Shown here: positions 56,454 to 64,000 of the stretch, one piece after another
How positions within the stretch are numbered: the first letter of the stretch is position 1
How the letters are laid out: the number at the start of each line of letters is the position of its first letter
Assembly (NCBI RefSeq): GCF_039536745.1
Contig: NZ_BAAAZE010000010.1
Location: forward strand, 62,001-126,000
Source: Actimicrobium antarcticum
GTDB lineage: Bacteria > Pseudomonadota > Gammaproteobacteria > Burkholderiales > Burkholderiaceae_D
Length of the DNA stretch: 64,000 bases
Direction: 5' to 3'
Position numbers and translations under genes: made by a program
The notes under the pieces: generated by a model
What the model was told of the DNA's origin: nothing
Database searches by the model: none
What the model saw: only the letters and a program-made list of their open reading frames with translations

Positions 56454-59294
56454 TTGTTCAAGCGCACCTCACTTTTTCTGACACTGCTTATTACCGTGGT
56501 GGTGACACTGACGACGATCACAGTGATCAGCATCAGCGTGATGTCCGTGCTTCGGGCCTATGTCGGCGCCGAAAGTCTCTGGTCCAAAGCGCAAAAGGAC
56601 GCGACCTCTGCACTAACGTCCTATGCCAGCAGCGGCCGCGAAAGCGATCTCGCACTCTTTCGCGAGAAACTGCGCGTGACTGCCGGCTTCCGGCGTGCAC
56701 GTCTTGAAATGAATCTTGCAACACACGATGATGCGGTTGTGCGCCAGGGTTTTCTCGATGGCGGCGTCCATGCCGACGACATCCCGGGCATGGTCTGGGT
56801 ATATCGCAACTTCAAATGGCTACCCGACATCGCCCGAGCGGTCGCCTTCTGGGAAACTGCTGATGCGATACTTGCACAACTGGAGCCAGTCAGCCAAAGC
56901 GTGCAGGACGGCTATCGGGATCGTCAAAGCATGACATCGGTTGAAGTAACCATTTCTGAGATTGCCCGCATCAATAAAAGCCTGACTCCGCTTGAGGAAG
57001 GGTTTTCCAATGCCATCGAAGATGCGTCACGCCTGATACGCAATCTGCTGATGGTCGGCGTGACATCGGTCGCACTGCTGCTGATGGGCAGTAGCGTGAT
57101 CGTGCTGCGCAGGATCAGTATCCGTGGTGATCGGCTGGAAGCACAACTGCGGCAAAGCGAAGAACGAATGATCATGGGATTTCGCGGCAGTGGCGCAGGT
57201 TTGTGGGACTGGGACATCCAGCGAAACGCGGTGTACTACTCGCCCTGGATCACAGAGTTGCTTGGCTACGCCGAGGGCACCATGAACATCCTGCCATCAG
57301 CGTTTATCGAGCTGATGCATCCAGACGATCGTGAACAGAGCAGAGTTGCCCTTGCATTGCACTTCAAGACCTCGTCGCGCTACGACATCGAATTCCGCCT
57401 GAAAACCAGTGATGGCAATTACCTGTGGTGTCGCTCACGGGCGCAAGCCACGCGCGCCGCAGACGGGGCACCGATCCGCATGGTCGGCACACTCGTCGAC
57501 ATCAGCGACCTCAAGGCAGCTGAAGCCCAGGCGTTCAGCGACAAGGAGCTTGCCCAAGTAGCGTTGGCGGCCATTGGCGAGGCGGTCATCACGACCGACA
57601 CCGAAGGACGCATCACGTATTGCAACCAGGTCGCCGAAGCATTGCTGGGCCAGCGCCTGATCGTTTTGCGCAACCAGCCGCTCGCATCCGTTTGCCGTCT
57701 CGTCCATGAAGAAGTCCATCAGGAAATTACTGACCTGGTCGGTCCGGCCATGCGTGGCGACACCGGCATTGCCGCGAAGAGCACGTTGCTGTTGCACTGC
57801 CTCGCTGGCAGAGTCATTCCGGTGACGCATTCCGTGGCATCGATCCGTAATTTTTCCGGCAAGATCATCGGTGCTGTAGTGGTGCTGCACGATGTCAGCG
57901 AAGGCAGGCGGCATGCGGCCGAGTTGTCGCACCAGGCCAACCATGATGCACTGACCGGCGTACTGAACCGGCGCGCATTCGAGCGCCAGCTCAACGCACT
58001 CATACAGGAGACTTCGGTAGCCGGGGGGAGTAACACCGCAGCGAACAGAACAGCCGACAAACCATATGCCGTCATGTATCTGGATCTCGATCAGTTCAAG
58101 GTGGTCAACGATACCTGTGGCCATGCCGCCGGTGACGCACTGATTTGCCAGGTCAGCATGATCCTGCAACAAAGCGTACGAGATGGCGATCTGGTGGCCC
58201 GTCTGGGTGGCGACGAATTCGGCATCGTGCTCAAGAACTGTCATAACGAGCGCGCCCAACGTATCGCCGAGATATTACGACAAGGCATCGCCGATATCCG
58301 CTTTGCGTGGGGCAACCAGCATTTTGCAGTGGGTGTCAGCGTTGGCCTGGTGGTCGCCACACAAGGATCCAGCACGCTCAAGGAAATCATGAAAGCGGCC
58401 GACGCGGCCTGCTACATGGCAAAGGAAAAAGGCCGCAACCGGGTACATGTTTATAGCGAAGACGACGAAGAGCTCTCGATACGCCATACCGAAATGACCT
58501 GGGTCGCGCGGATCAAGAACGCCCTTGAGCGCGATCGCTTTTGTCTGTATGCGCAAGCGATCGTGCCATTGCAGGCGGCCACCGCCGACACGTCCGGCAC
58601 CGGTCACGACCACGTCGAGATCTTGCTACGCATGCTGGACGACGACGGCAAGATCATCGCCCCGATGGCCTTCATCCCGGCTGCCGAACGCTATGGACTA
58701 ATGCCGCAGATTGATCGCTGGGTGATCCGCAACACCTTCCGCATGCTGGCCGAAAAACAGTCGCAACCGGGTACGCCGATGACAACGTGCGCCATCAATC
58801 TGTCGGGTGCATCGATCGACGACGATCAATTTCTGGAGTACGCGCTGGAGCAGCAACGCCTGCACGGTGTGGCATGGTCCGTGGTCTGCTTTGAAATCAC
58901 GGAAACGGCAGCGATTGCCAATCTGTCGAAGGCGGCCGGGCTGATCACCCGCTTGCGCGAGCTCGGCTGCAGCTTTGCACTCGATGACTTTGGTGCCGGC
59001 ATGTCATCGTTCAGCTATCTTAAACACTTACCGGTCGACTATCTGAAGATTGACGGCAGCTTCGTCAAGGACATGTTGACCGATGTCACCGATCGCGCAA
59101 TGGTGGATGCCATCAACCAGATCGGCCACGTCATGGGAAAAAAAACCATTGCCGAATTCGTGGAAAACGACGCGATCCGGGAATGCTTGCGGGAGATGGG
59201 CGTCGATTTTGCACAGGGCTACGGGGTCGGTCGTCCTGAACCGGTAGTGATGTCGGCTCTGTGGCACGATCGACGCAAGGCGCAGGCAACCTAG
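56454..59294 (+). CDS. PAS-GGDEF-EAL cyclic-di-GMP signalling protein
   Basis: 946 residues. Two membrane helices (about 5-30 and 198-220) flank a periplasmic domain, then two PAS/PAC domains (about 240-365 and 370-485), GGDEF (about 490-660, LGGDEF intact) and EAL (about 680-940). The EAL signature reads EIL, but downstream metal and catalytic residues (ITETAAI, DDFGAGMSSF, LKIDGSFV) are kept, so hydrolysis is likely. TTG start at 56454 is fixed by a perfect AAGGAGG seven bases upstream. Confidence 0.92.
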   Translation: MFKRTSLFLTLLITVVVTLTTITVISISVMSVLRAYVGAESLWSKAQKDATSALTSYASSGRESDLALFREKLRVTAGFRRARLEMNLATHDDAVVRQGFLDGGVHADDIPGMVWVYRNFKWLPDIARAVAFWETADAILAQLEPVSQSVQDGYRDRQSMTSVEVTISEIARINKSLTPLEEGFSNAIEDASRLIRNLLMVGVTSVALLLMGSSVIVLRRISIRGDRLEAQLRQSEERMIMGFRGSGAGLWDWDIQRNAVYYSPWITELLGYAEGTMNILPSAFIELMHPDDREQSRVALALHFKTSSRYDIEFRLKTSDGNYLWCRSRAQATRAADGAPIRMVGTLVDISDLKAAEAQAFSDKELAQVALAAIGEAVITTDTEGRITYCNQVAEALLGQRLIVLRNQPLASVCRLVHEEVHQEITDLVGPAMRGDTGIAAKSTLLLHCLAGRVIPVTHSVASIRNFSGKIIGAVVVLHDVSEGRRHAAELSHQANHDALTGVLNRRAFERQLNALIQETSVAGGSNTAANRTADKPYAVMYLDLDQFKVVNDTCGHAAGDALICQVSMILQQSVRDGDLVARLGGDEFGIVLKNCHNERAQRIAEILRQGIADIRFAWGNQHFAVGVSVGLVVATQGSSTLKEIMKAADAACYMAKEKGRNRVHVYSEDDEELSIRHTEMTWVARIKNALERDRFCLYAQAIVPLQAATADTSGTGHDHVEILLRMLDDDGKIIAPMAFIPAAERYGLMPQIDRWVIRNTFRMLAEKQSQPGTPMTTCAINLSGASIDDDQFLEYALEQQRLHGVAWSVVCFEITETAAIANLSKAAGLITRLRELGCSFALDDFGAGMSSFSYLKHLPVDYLKIDGSFVKDMLTDVTDRAMVDAINQIGHVMGKKTIAEFVENDAIRECLREMGVDFAQGYGVGRPEPVVMSALWHDRRKAQAT

Positions 59295-59478
59295 GCGTTC
59301 GATGTCAGAGTGAAGCCAGCCCGCGCCATGGAACCAAGCCACCGATGAATCTCACTCAGAGTAAGAGCCTGAAAGGGCCCGAACGAAGCAACAGCACGCA
59401 GTAACACGCATATCGTGAGCGAACACTAGCAAGCGCGAGTCACAACCACCAAGAATCCACTTCTGAGAGGCTACCGTG

Positions 59479-59943
59479 ATGATCCGTTCCCACCCTTCCC
59501 TTCCGTCCCGACCCATCGACCTGCTATTGCGTCAGCTTGGCCTTGATCACCTGCCAGGCGCCGAGCAGCCTGGTACAAACTGCACGCTCAAGGTCGGTGC
59601 GATCCATATCGAACTGATCGAATCCGATCAGCACGGGCTGACCCTCCAATGCTTCCCGGGCGTGCTGGCCGAACCGACCATCGCTGCGCTGTCGATCTTG
59701 CTGGCAGAAAATCATGCCCGCGGTGATCTGCCACTGATCAGCGTCAGCCTGGTTGCCGAGGCGCCGTCCAACGTGCAAGTCTGGTCGCGCCTGAGCACGA
59801 AGCACTCCAGCACCGAGGTACTCGTGAATTGGTTCGTCTGCTTCAATGAACTGGTGCAAGCGCTGCACTGCTGGCTGGACGAAGGTGCACCTGCATTTTC
59901 GGCCATGAGCGACGGCGATACGCCGGCAGCACTGCTGCACTAA
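59479..59943 (+). CDS. CesT-like (type III secretion chaperone-like) small protein
   Basis: 154 residues, acidic. The order LLLRQLGLDHLPG, NCTLKVGAIHIELIES, GLTLQCFPGVL, an ALSILLAENH helix, and a C-terminal VNWFVCFNELVQALHCWLDE helix fits the CesT/SycE chaperone fold. No secretion apparatus is in the window. ATG at 59479 with GAGAGG eight bases upstream. It precedes the gene at 60238, a possible client. Fold assignment is by eye. Confidence 0.5.
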   Translation: MIRSHPSLPSRPIDLLLRQLGLDHLPGAEQPGTNCTLKVGAIHIELIESDQHGLTLQCFPGVLAEPTIAALSILLAENHARGDLPLISVSLVAEAPSNVQVWSRLSTKHSSTEVLVNWFVCFNELVQALHCWLDEGAPAFSAMSDGDTPAALLH

Positions 59944-60237
59944 GCTCGGCGCAGAATACGCATCGGACCCTGACAGGACTGCGCAGGGTTGCAAATGCAA
60001 TCGGCTTCTGCTGTAACGAGTGCCGGCCCCTCCCCGTACAATTTTTTTTTCATGCTCCCGGTGGCGAACGCGCTACCGCATCACCAACACACGATGGAAT
60101 ACCCTCCGTTTTCCGTCGTTGCAGCAGCACCCGAATCTGTTGACAAATAAATACTAAAAAAGCGGGTCGGCAGACGAACCAGACTCCGGTCAGGCACCAC
60201 TTAACACCGTATCCACTGACTGCCACTCTTTCCGATC

Positions 60238-61029
60238 ATGAAAATTCTCGCGTTTGTATGTTCCATCGTTGCCCGTTATCGGCGGCATGAATTCGTTGCA
60301 GAGACCCGGTTACCCAACCAGGTACCTGATCAGGCCATCCCTGGCGCAACACCACTGGACACCACGCTTCCGCAACCAGACTTATGCAGAAGCAGCGACA
60401 AGTCGCAACAGCAGCTTGCCAATGCAAACAGGGAACTGGAAACGGCGCCCCGCACAACCGCCCTCACCACTCTGGAGTCGGCGCTGAAAACATTGAACGA
60501 GCGCCAGATTGCGAACCCATCAGGGGAAGACAGAGAGTGTCTGCAGCGCGCCTTCAGCAACCTCCACACCTATCTGGAACGATACGACATCACGCAGCAT
60601 CCGTTGACGTTCATGCCATGGCTGATGTTAATCGCGCGTCGGCTGTCCCAACTATCCGACCCGCGTCAAACTGATCAGGGGCTGACCTTGATCGGCCGTA
60701 CCTTGCATGTTTTTCCGGACCTGGCACTAGCCCATGAATTGGCGACGCAACTCGCCGGATTGCCAGAAGAGTTGCAACAACGCACGCTGACCGTGCTGGA
60801 AGATGTCCTGAGACAGAACGGTGACCTGCCACAGGCGCACGTCGATATCCTGGTCGCTTTAACAGGCGCATTGCATTGTCAGGGTTGCCGGGAACGCATA
60901 GACGGAATGATCCAGACCGCACTGACGCAACTCCGTCTGGAGCCGGTGTTGTCCGGAGAAATCCGACTCGCAATGATCAAGGGATATAGCCAAGGTCACG
61001 GTGATACCGAGATGACACTGCTGCTGTGA
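60238..61029 (+). CDS. Protein of unknown function next to the CesT-like gene
   Basis: 263 residues. The first 60 are low-complexity and polar, of the sort seen in secreted effectors, then a helical region with pairs such as LQQRTLTVLEDVLRQNGDLP suggestive of TPR/ARM-like repeats. No ribosome-binding site is obvious before the ATG at 60238. No family is recognised. Confidence 0.5.
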   Translation: MKILAFVCSIVARYRRHEFVAETRLPNQVPDQAIPGATPLDTTLPQPDLCRSSDKSQQQLANANRELETAPRTTALTTLESALKTLNERQIANPSGEDRECLQRAFSNLHTYLERYDITQHPLTFMPWLMLIARRLSQLSDPRQTDQGLTLIGRTLHVFPDLALAHELATQLAGLPEELQQRTLTVLEDVLRQNGDLPQAHVDILVALTGALHCQGCRERIDGMIQTALTQLRLEPVLSGEIRLAMIKGYSQGHGDTEMTLLL

Positions 61030-61067
61030 TTGCGTGATGCCCGGACTGATACGACAGGAAGGACAAA

Positions 61068-61439
61068 TCAGTCCATGCTGCCGATGCAGTAGTGTGCGAT
61101 GGCATCGAGCACATCCGGATTCTCGCCCACGGCAGCCGCGACCTTGATCACCAGCGCTGGATGGCTTACGCGCAGCGCCTCGACGATCAATGGCAGGTCA
61201 CGCAGGACATGGCCGCCCTGCCCCAGGAATACCGGCACGATGGTAACGTTGGTGCAGCCGTCCAGCACCAGTGCAGCGACGGTCTCGGGCAACTGCGGCG
61301 TCATCAGTTCGAGGAACGCCAGCCGCACGGCAACCGTCGGCAATTGTGCGCTGGCGATCTGCTGCAAGCGTTCGAACGGTGCCGCCCAACCGGCTGCGCG
61401 AGCGCCGTGGGCAAATAAAATCAAGGCTGATGTCGTCAT
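61068..61439 (-). CDS. cbiX: CbiX-family sirohydrochlorin chelatase
   Basis: 123-residue single-domain chelatase (CbiX-short type). It begins SALILFAHGARAAGWAAPFE with the metal-site His in FAHG, followed by AFLELMTPQLPETV and VTIVPVFLGQGGHVLRDLP with the second His. It inserts iron or cobalt into sirohydrochlorin. A cobA for the earlier step lies at 37013. It starts just after an 8-base tandem repeat and downstream of lptG. Confidence 0.9.
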   Translation of the reverse strand: MTTSALILFAHGARAAGWAAPFERLQQIASAQLPTVAVRLAFLELMTPQLPETVAALVLDGCTNVTIVPVFLGQGGHVLRDLPLIVEALRVSHPALVIKVAAAVGENPDVLDAIAHYCIGSMD

Positions 61440-61450
61440 GTTGATGGTGT

Positions 61451-61478
61451 GTGGGTCTGTGGGTCTGTGGGTCTGTGG
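61451..61478. repeat. Tandem 8-base repeat between lptG and cbiX
   Basis: GTGGGTCT three times in a row followed by GTGG, filling the 40-base gap between the lptG stop and the cbiX start. Confidence 0.85.
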
Positions 61479-61479
61479 A

Positions 61480-62616
61480 TCAATGTCGTTCGACCCACCA
61501 CAATGCACCGATCGCACCCACCAGGAAAAACAGGCTGGGAGCGACCGCCGTGGCAAGTGGTGGCCAGGTATTGAGCAGGCCGATATGCGAGAACAGGCTG
61601 TTGAGCAATTTGAAGCTGACACCTATCATAATGCCGATAAAAATTTTCAGACTGACACCGCCACTGCGTGCATGCAGATAGGCAAACGGCAACGCCAGCG
61701 CCATCATCACGAAGACCGCAAACGGATAGACGATTTTTTTCCAGAAAGCGATGTCGTAGCGCTCGGTCACCTGCTTGTTTTCGGCCAGGTGGCGCGTGTA
61801 CGAAGACAGATCCAGCGCAGACATCCGGTCCGGATCGGCGAAGGTCACCGACAACAGATCCGGTGTAATTTCGGACACCAGTTCCTTGTTCGCCAGCTTG
61901 GTGGTGGCAATCCCTGCCGCCGCATCGGGCAGGGTATTGAGGTCGAACACGGTCGGCGCAAACAGCGTCTCCGACACCTGGTCGAGACGCCAGCGCTTGT
62001 TGCCCTGAAAAGTGGCGGAGGCCGCCGTCACCATCGACGTCAGGCGTAGTTCAAGGTCAAACTGGTACAGCTTCAATTCTTTCAACTGGCCATTGGGCAG
62101 CAACTCGCCGACGTTCACAAAACGTGATCCGGTCACCGTGCCACTGGCATCCTTGATCAGGTCCTTGGTCCACAAGCCGGAACGGAATTCTTTGGACGTG
62201 CTGCCCTGGGCCTGCTGCTTGAGGCGCTCGGCGCGTTCGGCGCTGGCCGGCGAAATGACTTCACCAAACAGAAATGTAATCAGCACAAAGACCAGACCGA
62301 TCTTTGCCAGCATGAAGCCGGCCTCGGTGGTCGACAAACCCGATACCCGCATGATGGTGAACTCGGAGTTCGACGCCAGTTGCGCCAGCACGTAAATCGT
62401 CCCGATCAGCGCGGCGATCGGCATCAGTTCGTACGTGTATCCGGGCAATCCGAGCAGGATATACAGGAAGGCATGCTGGATTTGGTAACCACCGCGCCCG
62501 ACCGACGGCAATTCATTGATCAGGTCAAAAAATGCGAACAGTGCCAGGAACGCCAGCAGCACGAAGAACACCGAGCGCAGTACTTCCTTGCCCAGATAGC
62601 GCTGAAGGACGGTCAT
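61480..62616 (-). CDS. lptG: LPS export permease LptG
   Basis: 378-residue inner-membrane subunit of the LptBFGC lipopolysaccharide transporter. Six helices: three near the N-terminus (VFFVLLAFLALFAFFDLIN), a periplasmic beta-jellyroll about 130-290, and three at the C-terminus. YELMPIAALIGTIYVLAQLA is typical. Overlaps lptF by ATGA. Confidence 0.95.
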   Translation of the reverse strand: MTVLQRYLGKEVLRSVFFVLLAFLALFAFFDLINELPSVGRGGYQIQHAFLYILLGLPGYTYELMPIAALIGTIYVLAQLASNSEFTIMRVSGLSTTEAGFMLAKIGLVFVLITFLFGEVISPASAERAERLKQQAQGSTSKEFRSGLWTKDLIKDASGTVTGSRFVNVGELLPNGQLKELKLYQFDLELRLTSMVTAASATFQGNKRWRLDQVSETLFAPTVFDLNTLPDAAAGIATTKLANKELVSEITPDLLSVTFADPDRMSALDLSSYTRHLAENKQVTERYDIAFWKKIVYPFAVFVMMALALPFAYLHARSGGVSLKIFIGIMIGVSFKLLNSLFSHIGLLNTWPPLATAVAPSLFFLVGAIGALWWVERH

Positions 62617-63743
62617 GCTGCACCCCGCCGGACAACGAAACTACGCTTGATCTTGCTCCACCAGAGCAGCGGGTGATACGCGCTATTCATGTTGAGTCGC
62701 CACGAAAACAGCAACCCGACGATCAGCAGCGCCAGCAAATGAATCGGCCACCATGCAATCCAGATCGACAGTTTTCCCTGCACCACGGTTGCCTGCATCA
62801 GGCTGACCATATTGCTGTAAAAAACAAACAGCAACAGGGCGATGATCAGATTGGCGGAACGGCCACTGCGCGGATTGACAAAGCCCAGCGGTATCGCCAG
62901 CACCATCAGAAACAGGCCCATCAGCGGCAACGAAATCCGCCACAGCAGCTCGCCGCGGGCGAAGCCGTCCTGTATCAGCAGCAACTCTGCCGTAGTCATC
63001 GAGCGTGCCGACTTGTCGCCCTGCAGCACGGTCGACGTGCTCGATACCAGCACCCCATACCGCTCGAATTCCATCAACTGAAAATCCCGCTCGTCGAGCG
63101 ATCCCTCGTAGCGACGACCCTTGGACATCACCAGGAATTTATCGCCGTTGGCATCGACTTCGGTACGGCCCTCCTTGGCCACCACGATACTGCTCTTGCC
63201 ATCCCGCGTGGTGCTGACGAAGATATTGCGCACGTTCATCGCATCACCGCTGACGCCTTCGACAAAAAAGACCCGGTCAGCCGATGAGGATTCCTGGAAT
63301 TTGCCGGGAGAGACCTTGGCAATATCGGCACGCTTGTCGAAGCGCTCGCGAAACTCGGCGCTGGAACGGTTCGCCCATGGCGTCACATACAGACTCAGCA
63401 GCGCGATCAGTGCGACCACCGGCAGGCCCACTGACAGCACGGTGGGGATCCAGCGCAGCAGGCTGACGCCGCTCGTGAACCAGACCACCATCTCGGAATC
63501 CTGGTAACTGCGAGCGACCACCAGTAGTACAGAGATAAAGGTTGTCAGTATCAGGATCACGGGCATATAGTTCAGCGCCGCAAACCCGATCAGGGCGATG
63601 ACATCTTCGGACGCGACTTTGCCGCCTGCGGCCTGACCAAGAATCTTGATCAGCATCACAGTGATGGTAATCGTGAAGAGGGTAGTGAAGACGGCGCCTG
63701 CGGTGCTAATCAATTCGCGTCGGAGCGCGCGCTGGAAAATCAT
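62613..63743 (-). CDS. lptF: LPS export permease LptF
   Basis: 376-residue partner of LptG with the same six-helix plus jellyroll plan: MIFQRALRRELISTAGAVF at the start, a YQDSEMVVWFTSGVSLLRW coupling segment, and PLGFVNPRSGRSANLIIALL near the end. ATG at 63743 is chosen by family alignment. It is divergent from pepA by 40 bases, a common proteobacterial arrangement. Confidence 0.95.
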   Translation of the reverse strand: MIFQRALRRELISTAGAVFTTLFTITITVMLIKILGQAAGGKVASEDVIALIGFAALNYMPVILILTTFISVLLVVARSYQDSEMVVWFTSGVSLLRWIPTVLSVGLPVVALIALLSLYVTPWANRSSAEFRERFDKRADIAKVSPGKFQESSSADRVFFVEGVSGDAMNVRNIFVSTTRDGKSSIVVAKEGRTEVDANGDKFLVMSKGRRYEGSLDERDFQLMEFERYGVLVSSTSTVLQGDKSARSMTTAELLLIQDGFARGELLWRISLPLMGLFLMVLAIPLGFVNPRSGRSANLIIALLLFVFYSNMVSLMQATVVQGKLSIWIAWWPIHLLALLIVGLLFSWRLNMNSAYHPLLWWSKIKRSFVVRRGAA

Positions 63744-63783
63744 GAGGAGCTTATAATTGCGTTCGCAAAATGGGAGAGAATCG

Positions 63784-64000
63784 ATGGACTTTAGCATAAA
63801 AACATTTGACGCCAAAACCTCACTGGCCAACGTCAAGGCCGGTTGTGTCGCAGTGGGTGTATTCGAAGGAAAACAATTATCGGCAGCAGCCCGCTCGATC
63901 GATGCCAGCGGCGAAATGACTGCCGCTCTGAAGTCCGGTGACATCACCGGCAAAGCAGGCAGCACCTTGTTGTTGCGTGGTGTCGCCGGCGTCACCGCCG
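63784..64000 (+). CDS. pepA: Leucyl aminopeptidase N-terminus (partial)
   Basis: 72 residues before the window ends: MDFSIKTFDAKTSLANVKAG, then CVAVGVFEG. This matches the N-terminal domain of PepA, and the divergent lptF neighbour supports it. Catalytic domain lies outside. ATG at 63784 follows GGGAGAG. Confidence 0.85.
   Translation, partial: MDFSIKTFDAKTSLANVKAGCVAVGVFEGKQLSAAARSIDASGEMTAALKSGDITGKAGSTLLLRGVAGVTA

Noticed and set aside
30781..61478. CRISPR-like arrays suggested by short tandem repeats
   Set aside because: The repeats are 8-10 bases without spacers and no cas genes are present.

Overview
The window looks like a chromosomal segment of a betaproteobacterium, most likely Burkholderiales and probably Oxalobacteraceae-like. 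Supporting signs are moderate-to-high GC, the cysI-DUF934-cysH-cysD-cysN-cobA order, lptF/lptG divergent from pepA, class I fumarase next to murI, and the short-Q-loop (cyanide-insensitive) type of cytochrome bd. No phage, plasmid, IS element or CRISPR array was found. The taxon is inferred from gene content and protein style, not from a search.

Region 1 (1-8750) is a purine-ring catabolism locus. It holds membrane urate hydroxylase puuD (cut by the window start), cytosolic hydroxyisourate hydrolase uraH, a GntR/FCD regulator, allantoinase puuE, one polypeptide fusing OHCU decarboxylase to allantoate amidohydrolase, an M20 hydrolase, and a protein made of three RidA domains in tandem. Two GTATAC palindromes sit at the two promoter regions and are probable sites for the GntR protein. 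A zeta-class glutathione transferase (maiA-like) follows.

Region 2 (8750-14660) mixes a lone exported protein, a patch of decayed DNA containing a diverged copy of part of maiA, and a two-component system divergent from an HbpS-like protein and a second, exported hydroxyisourate hydrolase. The last arrangement recalls E. coli hprRS-hiuH, and a CusR/HprR-like box lies between the divergent genes. tRNA-Ser(GGA) follows.

Region 3 (14660-30730) carries core metabolism and transport: acs, a UPF0114 membrane protein, fumA, murI, tRNA-His, amtB, and a six-gene minus-strand run (FAH-family hydrolase, VOC protein, amino-acid-type binding protein, cation/proton antiporter, a short leader ORF, EamA exporter). 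An orphan ParA ATPase, a methyltransferase and cysB close the region.

Region 4 (30781-37790) is a complete assimilatory sulfate reduction operon: a TauE/SafE permease, cysI, DUF934, an APS-type cysH, cysD, cysN and cobA. ATP sulfurylase (CysDN) makes APS, CysH reduces it to sulfite, CysI reduces sulfite to sulfide, and CobA starts the siroheme that CysI needs. A CbiX-type chelatase that could insert the metal lies far away at 61 kb.

Region 5 (37980-64000) contains regulators (WYL protein, two cyclic-di-GMP enzymes), small membrane and envelope proteins, a REP-like inverted pair with a duplicated gene tail, and cioAB with a DUF2474 small subunit. It also holds an M29 aminopeptidase, a NERD-domain helicase, an extracellular-nuclease-like lipoprotein, a possible type III chaperone/partner pair, cbiX, and lptG-lptF divergent from pepA. 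Two gene graveyards lie here: DUF4915/2-oxoglutarate oxygenase remnants at 43.4-44.8 kb and GFA/P-type ATPase remnants at 48.6-49.8 kb.
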